Of a DNA stretch of 16,763 nt, positions 14,045 through 16,763 are shown piece after piece. The stretch is from the NCBI GenBank assembly GCA_903877945.1, contig CAIRFY010000315.1, positions 1 to 16,763 on the forward strand, in the 5' to 3' direction. Made by a program: the position numbers and the translations under genes. Numbering within the stretch: the stretch's first letter is position 1; each line of letters opens with the position of its first letter. The DNA comes from an uncultured Oscillochloris sp. (GTDB lineage: Bacteria; Chloroflexota; Chloroflexia; Chloroflexales; Chloroflexaceae). The notes under the pieces were generated by a model. That model was not told the origin of the DNA. It did no database searches and worked only from the letters and a program-made list of their open reading frames with translations.

Positions 14045-14300
14045 TGAGGCGATGAGGCGAGGACGCGAGGACGCGAGGGCGCGAGGACGCGAGGACGCGA
14101 GGGCGCGAGGGCGCGGTGACATCGCCACATCGCCACATCGCCTCCTCGCCTCCTCGCCACATCGCCTCCTCGCCTCCTCGCCTCCTCGCCTCACCGCCTC
14201 CTCGCCTCACCGCCTCCTCGCCTCCTCGCCTCCTCGCCTCACCGCCTCCTCGCCTCCTCGCCTCCTCGCCTCCTCGCCTCCTCGCCTCCTCGCCTCACCG
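14045..14300. repeat. 32-unit octamer array with an inversion
   Basis: The 256 bp divide into 32 octamers with no phase break. Nine G-rich units (14045-14116, mostly GGACGCGA, GGGCGCGA and TGAGGCGA) are followed by 23 C-rich units (14117-14300, mostly CCTCCTCG with CCTCACCG and CCACATCG variants), roughly the reverse complement. The left units can pair with part of the right block. All six frames stay open through the C-rich part, which produces spurious reading frames; no gene is called. Confidence 0.93.
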
Positions 14301-14432
14301 CCTGCCCCTCTCCCTCACGGGGAGAGGGGAGTTTCTTCATCAGGATGCGCTCGGCTCCCCCTCTCCCGTTCAGGGAGAGGGGGCTGGGGGGTGAGGGCTG
14401 TCCGGCGACCACACGACTTTGCACATGCCCTG
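14301..14432. repeat. Diverged MITE-related hairpin cluster
   Basis: Two GC-rich hairpins (about 14304-14328 and 14355-14382) are followed by GGCTGGGGGGTGAGGGCTG and an end at 14415-14432 that matches the right terminal repeat of the 4663-4777 element with a few changes. The left terminal repeat is absent; the octamer array begins in its place. With the array, this fills most of the 574-bp gap after aspS. Confidence 0.75.
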
Positions 14433-14475
14433 AATTAGTGAGCGGGACGGGGATGCACAATCGCCCCCGTTACGA

Positions 14476-14481
14476 TATACT
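14476..14481 (+). promoter_or_regulatory. Possible -10 box of the receiver-Roadblock gene
   Basis: TATACT about 80 bp before the start codon; no consensus -35 seen. Confidence 0.4.
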
Positions 14482-14539
14482 GTAAGGGCGTGTGCTGTCT
14501 TTTGTACATCCGTCCTATGTCTCAGCCCAACGAGCTGGA

Positions 14540-14556
14540 GGCTCCGCAAGGAGGCC
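14540..14556 (+). promoter_or_regulatory. Hairpin covering the ribosome binding site
   Basis: CTCC (14542-14545) pairs with GGAG (14550-14553) across a GCAA tetraloop of the GNRA class, with two more G-C pairs beyond a one-base bulge. The AAGGAGG ribosome binding site (14548-14554) is inside this structure, so translation could be damped. Confidence 0.45.
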
Positions 14557-14562
14557 GATCCG

Positions 14563-15528
14563 ATGTCAAAGCGCATCTTGATCGTCGATGATGACCCGGA
14601 CATCCGCCGCATTGTCACGATGACGTTGAGCGAGGACTCTCCATATGAGGTGAGCGCTGTCTCATCAGCCGAGGCTGCGCTGCTGCACGTCTCACGCCAG
14701 CCGGTGGATCTGCTCTTTACCGATATTCGGATGCCGGGGATGAGCGGGCTCGATCTGGTGCGGCGGGTGCATGAGCTTGATCCAAACACGGCGGTCATCG
14801 TCTTCACCGTTAGCCCTGAGGACCTCTCCCCAGAACGCGCTGCCGAGCTGAATGTTGACTTCCTGCTGGCAAAGCCCGTGAATCCTGATCGCCTGCGTAT
14901 GACGGTCGATACGCTGCTGAATCCGATCAAGCAGATACCGCGCCCCTCGCAACTGGCGAGCCATCGTGCCGAGGAACACGTCTTACACGACGTACCAGAG
15001 GCAAACCCGGTGACGCCGCCTGTGGTCACCGGGCCGCTTGGGCAGCGCGTCTCCGCCCTGCGGGCCAAGCAACAGACGGATATCCTCAGCGATCCGCAGG
15101 TTGCGGTGCGACTGACCCCCAGCCAATCGGGGCGGACTGGGCGCAGTTATTCGGACACACAAATCGAGCAGGTGCGCCTGGCGCTCAAGGATCTGGCGAT
15201 GGAGCCGGATGTCTACTGCGCAGTACTCGCTGACATGAGCGGGATGGTGCTAACCCACTGGAGCCGCCAACGCGATATTAACGTCACGGTGGTCGCTGCC
15301 CTGGCTGTAGGGAATACGCTGGCGATGGCCGAGATCAGCCGTAACCTGGGCCAGCGTCAGCCCGGTCATCTGGTGATCCACGAGGGCCAGGATCAGAGTA
15401 TCATTATGGCGACCATCGGCGATCTACTTCTGCTGATCGCGATTGGCCCAAACGCCTCGCTTGGCTGGGCGCGAATTACGGTGATGCGGGCCTGCGAGGA
15501 TATTCAGCGCATTGTACCCGGCGGGTGA
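14563..15528 (+). CDS. Response regulator receiver fused to a Roadblock/LC7 domain
   Basis: A 321-aa two-domain protein. Residues 3-120 are a CheY-like receiver with the acidic pocket D9-D11, phospho-acceptor D54 in FTDIRMPGM, T82 and K104-P105. Residues about 121-195 are a variable Pro/charged linker. Residues about 200-318 match Roadblock/LC7 (IEQVRLALKDL, CAVLADMSGMVLTHWS, INVTVVAALAVGNTLAMAEISR, GDLLLLIAIGP), the fold of MglB and other regulators of small GTPases. There is no DNA-binding domain. I infer that phosphorylation by an unlinked histidine kinase regulates a partner, perhaps a Ras-like GTPase; neither is in the window. ATG 14563 follows AAGGAGG by 8 nt. The rplU promoter begins just after its stop, so it is probably monocistronic. 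Confidence 0.88.
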   Translation: MSKRILIVDDDPDIRRIVTMTLSEDSPYEVSAVSSAEAALLHVSRQPVDLLFTDIRMPGMSGLDLVRRVHELDPNTAVIVFTVSPEDLSPERAAELNVDFLLAKPVNPDRLRMTVDTLLNPIKQIPRPSQLASHRAEEHVLHDVPEANPVTPPVVTGPLGQRVSALRAKQQTDILSDPQVAVRLTPSQSGRTGRSYSDTQIEQVRLALKDLAMEPDVYCAVLADMSGMVLTHWSRQRDINVTVVAALAVGNTLAMAEISRNLGQRQPGHLVIHEGQDQSIIMATIGDLLLLIAIGPNASLGWARITVMRACEDIQRIVPGG

Positions 15529-15539
15529 TGTCTGTCGGT

Positions 15540-15568
15540 TTGACACCCCCTGTTGACTTTGTTATAAT
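15540..15568 (+). promoter_or_regulatory. Consensus sigma70 promoter of rplU-rpmA-rpmE
   Basis: TTGACA (15540-15545) and TATAAT (15563-15568) with a 17-bp spacer: a perfect match to the housekeeping consensus, fitting strong expression of ribosomal proteins. Confidence 0.92.
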
Positions 15569-15580
15569 GGCTGAGGTTCA

Positions 15581-15699
15581 GGGCGGTCAAGCCGCTCTAT
15601 TTTCTTGTTGCCAAAAACGATCTGAAGTAGCAGCACTGGCGTGACGGTTGGCGCGGTATCACCGTTTTCTGTTGCACCGCTGCCCCAAGGAGCATGGAC
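15581..15699 (+). promoter_or_regulatory. Structured leader of the rplU operon
   Basis: The leader is about 125 nt. A 6-bp hairpin (15581-15597) is followed by a T-rich stretch (TATTTTCTTGTT). Further on CGGT/ACCG (15654-15657 with 15661-15664) can pair and is followed by TTTTCTGTT, while ACGGT (15644-15648) competes for the same ACCGT. This could be an attenuator or ribosomal-protein binding site; I recognise no known family. Confidence 0.45.
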
Positions 15700-16011
15700 G
15701 TGTACGCGATTATTCGTGACCGCGGTATGCAGTACCGCGTAGAGAAGGGCCAGGTTGTCAACATCGACCTGCTCGACGTTGAACCAGGAAGCCAGATCGA
15801 GCTAAGTGAAGTGCTGCTGATCGGCAATGGCGATGTCGTACAAGTTGGTGTTCCGCTGGTGAGCGGAGCCGTGGTGAAGGCCGAGGTGCTGGGCGTGAAG
15901 AAGGGCGAGAAGATTATCGTCTTCCGTTACCGCAATAAGAAGCGCTACCGCCGTCGCACCGGTCACCGCCAATCCTACACCGAGATCAAAATCAGCGATA
16001 TTGTGGCCTAA
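15700..16011 (+). CDS. rplU: Large ribosomal subunit protein bL21
   Basis: Binds 23S rRNA in the 50S subunit. The 103-aa protein opens MYAIIRDRGMQYRVEKG and closes with KKRYRRRTGHRQSYTEIKI, the bL21 signature. Start GTG 15700 is preferred to ATG 15694: AAGGAG (15687-15692) lies 7 nt before GTG but only 1 nt before ATG, and bL21 normally begins MYAII. The usual TGGKQY near the N-terminus is replaced by DRGMQY. First gene of rplU-rpmA-rpmE, under a consensus promoter. Confidence 0.96.
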   Translation: MYAIIRDRGMQYRVEKGQVVNIDLLDVEPGSQIELSEVLLIGNGDVVQVGVPLVSGAVVKAEVLGVKKGEKIIVFRYRNKKRYRRRTGHRQSYTEIKISDIVA

Positions 16012-16064
16012 CTGTTGCCGCTGGCGCGTCATACCAAGGGGCTCTCGCCTCGGGAGAAACGATT

Positions 16065-16352
16065 ATGGCACATAAAAAGGGAATGGGCAGTTCGCGCAAC
16101 GGTCGCGACAGCAAGCCGAAGATGCGCGGCGTGAAGCGCTACGGCGGGCAGTTGGTCGAGCCGGGCAACATTATTGTTCGCCAGTGCGGCACGAAGATTA
16201 AACCCGGTAAGAACGTCGGCCTTGGTCGCGACTACACCATCTACGCGATGATCGAGGGCCACGTTGAGTTTAAGTTTATCTCGCGTGACCAGAAGATGGT
16301 CAGTGTGATCCCGGTCGCGCCACCGGCCCCGCCGGTCGCCGCCGCCGATTAA
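16065..16352 (+). CDS. rpmA: Large ribosomal subunit protein bL27
   Basis: A 95-aa 50S protein whose N-terminus reaches the peptidyl transferase centre. MAHKKGMGSSRNGRDSKPK and the following GVKRYGGQLVEPGNIIVRQCGT and GLGRDYTIYA are family hallmarks. The N-terminus has no cleavable extension of the kind found in many Firmicutes. The last ~15 residues are a Pro/Ala/Val tail beyond the conserved core. GGGAGAAA precedes ATG 16065. It lies 53 nt after rplU. Confidence 0.97.
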   Translation: MAHKKGMGSSRNGRDSKPKMRGVKRYGGQLVEPGNIIVRQCGTKIKPGKNVGLGRDYTIYAMIEGHVEFKFISRDQKMVSVIPVAPPAPPVAAAD

Positions 16353-16426
16353 CTGGCAGCCCACCACGAAGCTATCGGGCAGGTACCCCGGCAGCGGCCG
16401 GCCCCTCCCAGAACATGGAGCAATCA

Positions 16427-16726
16427 GTGAAAAAGGGAATCCACCCTAAGTACCATACCGAAGGGATCGTCTGTACGACCTGTGGCACCAACTGGAAGAT
16501 CGGCTCGACGCGCCCCAACCTGCGCGTTGAGATCTGCGCCAACTGCCATCCGTTCTACACGGGCGAGCAGCGTATCGTGGACACCGCCGGTCAGGTTGAC
16601 CGCTTCATGAAGCGGCTTAGCGCGGCCCAGGATCGCCAGGCCAGCATTGAGAAGCAGCGCAGTTCCCGCAGCGCGCCCGCCCCAAAGAAGAGTCTGCTCA
16701 AGGAGATCTACGGCGACGAGGCGTAA
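16427..16726 (+). CDS. rpmE: Large ribosomal subunit protein bL31, zinc-binding form
   Basis: The 99-aa protein begins MKKGIHPKYH, the normal bL31 start. C16-C19 and C37-C40 form two CxxC pairs, marking the zinc-containing type. The core ends near FMKRLS; a further ~30-residue charged tail rich in Ser, Arg and Lys makes it longer than the usual ~70 aa. Start GTG 16427 is chosen because GGAG (16417-16420) lies 6 nt upstream; the in-frame ATG 16415 overlaps that ribosome binding site and has none of its own. Third gene of the ribosomal operon; nothing is seen in the last 37 bases. Confidence 0.95.
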   Translation: MKKGIHPKYHTEGIVCTTCGTNWKIGSTRPNLRVEICANCHPFYTGEQRIVDTAGQVDRFMKRLSAAQDRQASIEKQRSSRSAPAPKKSLLKEIYGDEA

Positions 16727-16763
16727 TCCGTCGTAGCAGACGCACAAAGCGGCGGGCCACCGG

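Noticed and set aside
14022..14046. CACGGT/ACCGTG stem after aspS as a terminator
   Set aside because: Short stem with a 13-nt loop, no T-tract, and it runs into the octamer array.
14045..14300. CRISPR array
   Set aside because: Units are 8 bp and contiguous with no unique spacers; no cas genes.
14052..14438. Open frames encoding LLASSPPR-type peptide repeats
   Set aside because: They exist only because the octamer array has no stop codons; no ribosome binding site and no conserved sequence.
13989..14562. tRNA or other RNA gene in the gap after aspS
   Set aside because: No cloverleaf or TPsiC-like arm seen; the gap is explained by the octamer array, MITE-related hairpins and the next promoter.

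Overview
The window is a GC-rich bacterial chromosome segment carrying housekeeping, metabolic and ribosomal genes and an unusually rich set of short-unit repeats. The protein set (lipoprotein ThiB with a Pro/Ser/Thr linker, a receiver-Roadblock fusion, a PccB-type carboxyltransferase, L21 with an altered N-terminal motif, and the L21-L27-L31 order) best fits a Chloroflexota, probably Chloroflexia, genome. That placement is inferred from protein character, not from a database search.

Layout. 1-3133: a truncated MITE-like repeat, a sigma70-type promoter, a TPP riboswitch with its own intrinsic terminator, then thiB and thiP (thiamine uptake) overlapping by one base, with no ATPase gene beside them. 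3170-4577 (minus): a methyltransferase followed by a Cof-type HAD phosphatase, apparently one operon. 4578-4941: non-coding, holding a complete 115-bp MITE with 18-bp terminal inverted repeats and a 10-bp target duplication. 4942-9592 (plus): a PCS60/AAE3-like acyl-CoA ligase, coaA (pantothenate kinase) and tkt (transketolase). 9645-9693: a long hairpin between convergent genes. 9699-12010 (minus): a WecG/TagA-type glycosyltransferase followed by a propionyl-CoA carboxylase-type carboxyltransferase. 12092-12137: divergent promoters whose -10 boxes form a perfect inverted repeat. 12225-13988: aspS. 13989-14562: non-coding, with a 32-unit octamer array and another MITE-related hairpin cluster. 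14563-15528: a receiver-Roadblock protein. 15540-16726: rplU, rpmA and rpmE behind a consensus promoter and a structured leader.

The strongest unexplained signal is a system of tandem 7-8 bp units, often arranged as inverted arms. They lie inside or at the edges of genes: at the start of and inside thiP, inside the acyl-CoA ligase, at the start of the glycosyltransferase, in the aspS leader, and after aspS. Unit lengths are not multiples of three, so each array cycles through all frames. Most of the unit sequences contain no stop codon in any of the six frames, so the arrays can enter coding DNA without ending the protein. In thiP, one array supplies the start codon and the first ~22 residues, and a second adds ~20 residues to a cytoplasmic loop.

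Metabolically, thiamine uptake (thiBP) would feed the TPP-dependent transketolase. The ligase, CoaA and PccB-type carboxylase all concern CoA chemistry, though they are not in one operon.
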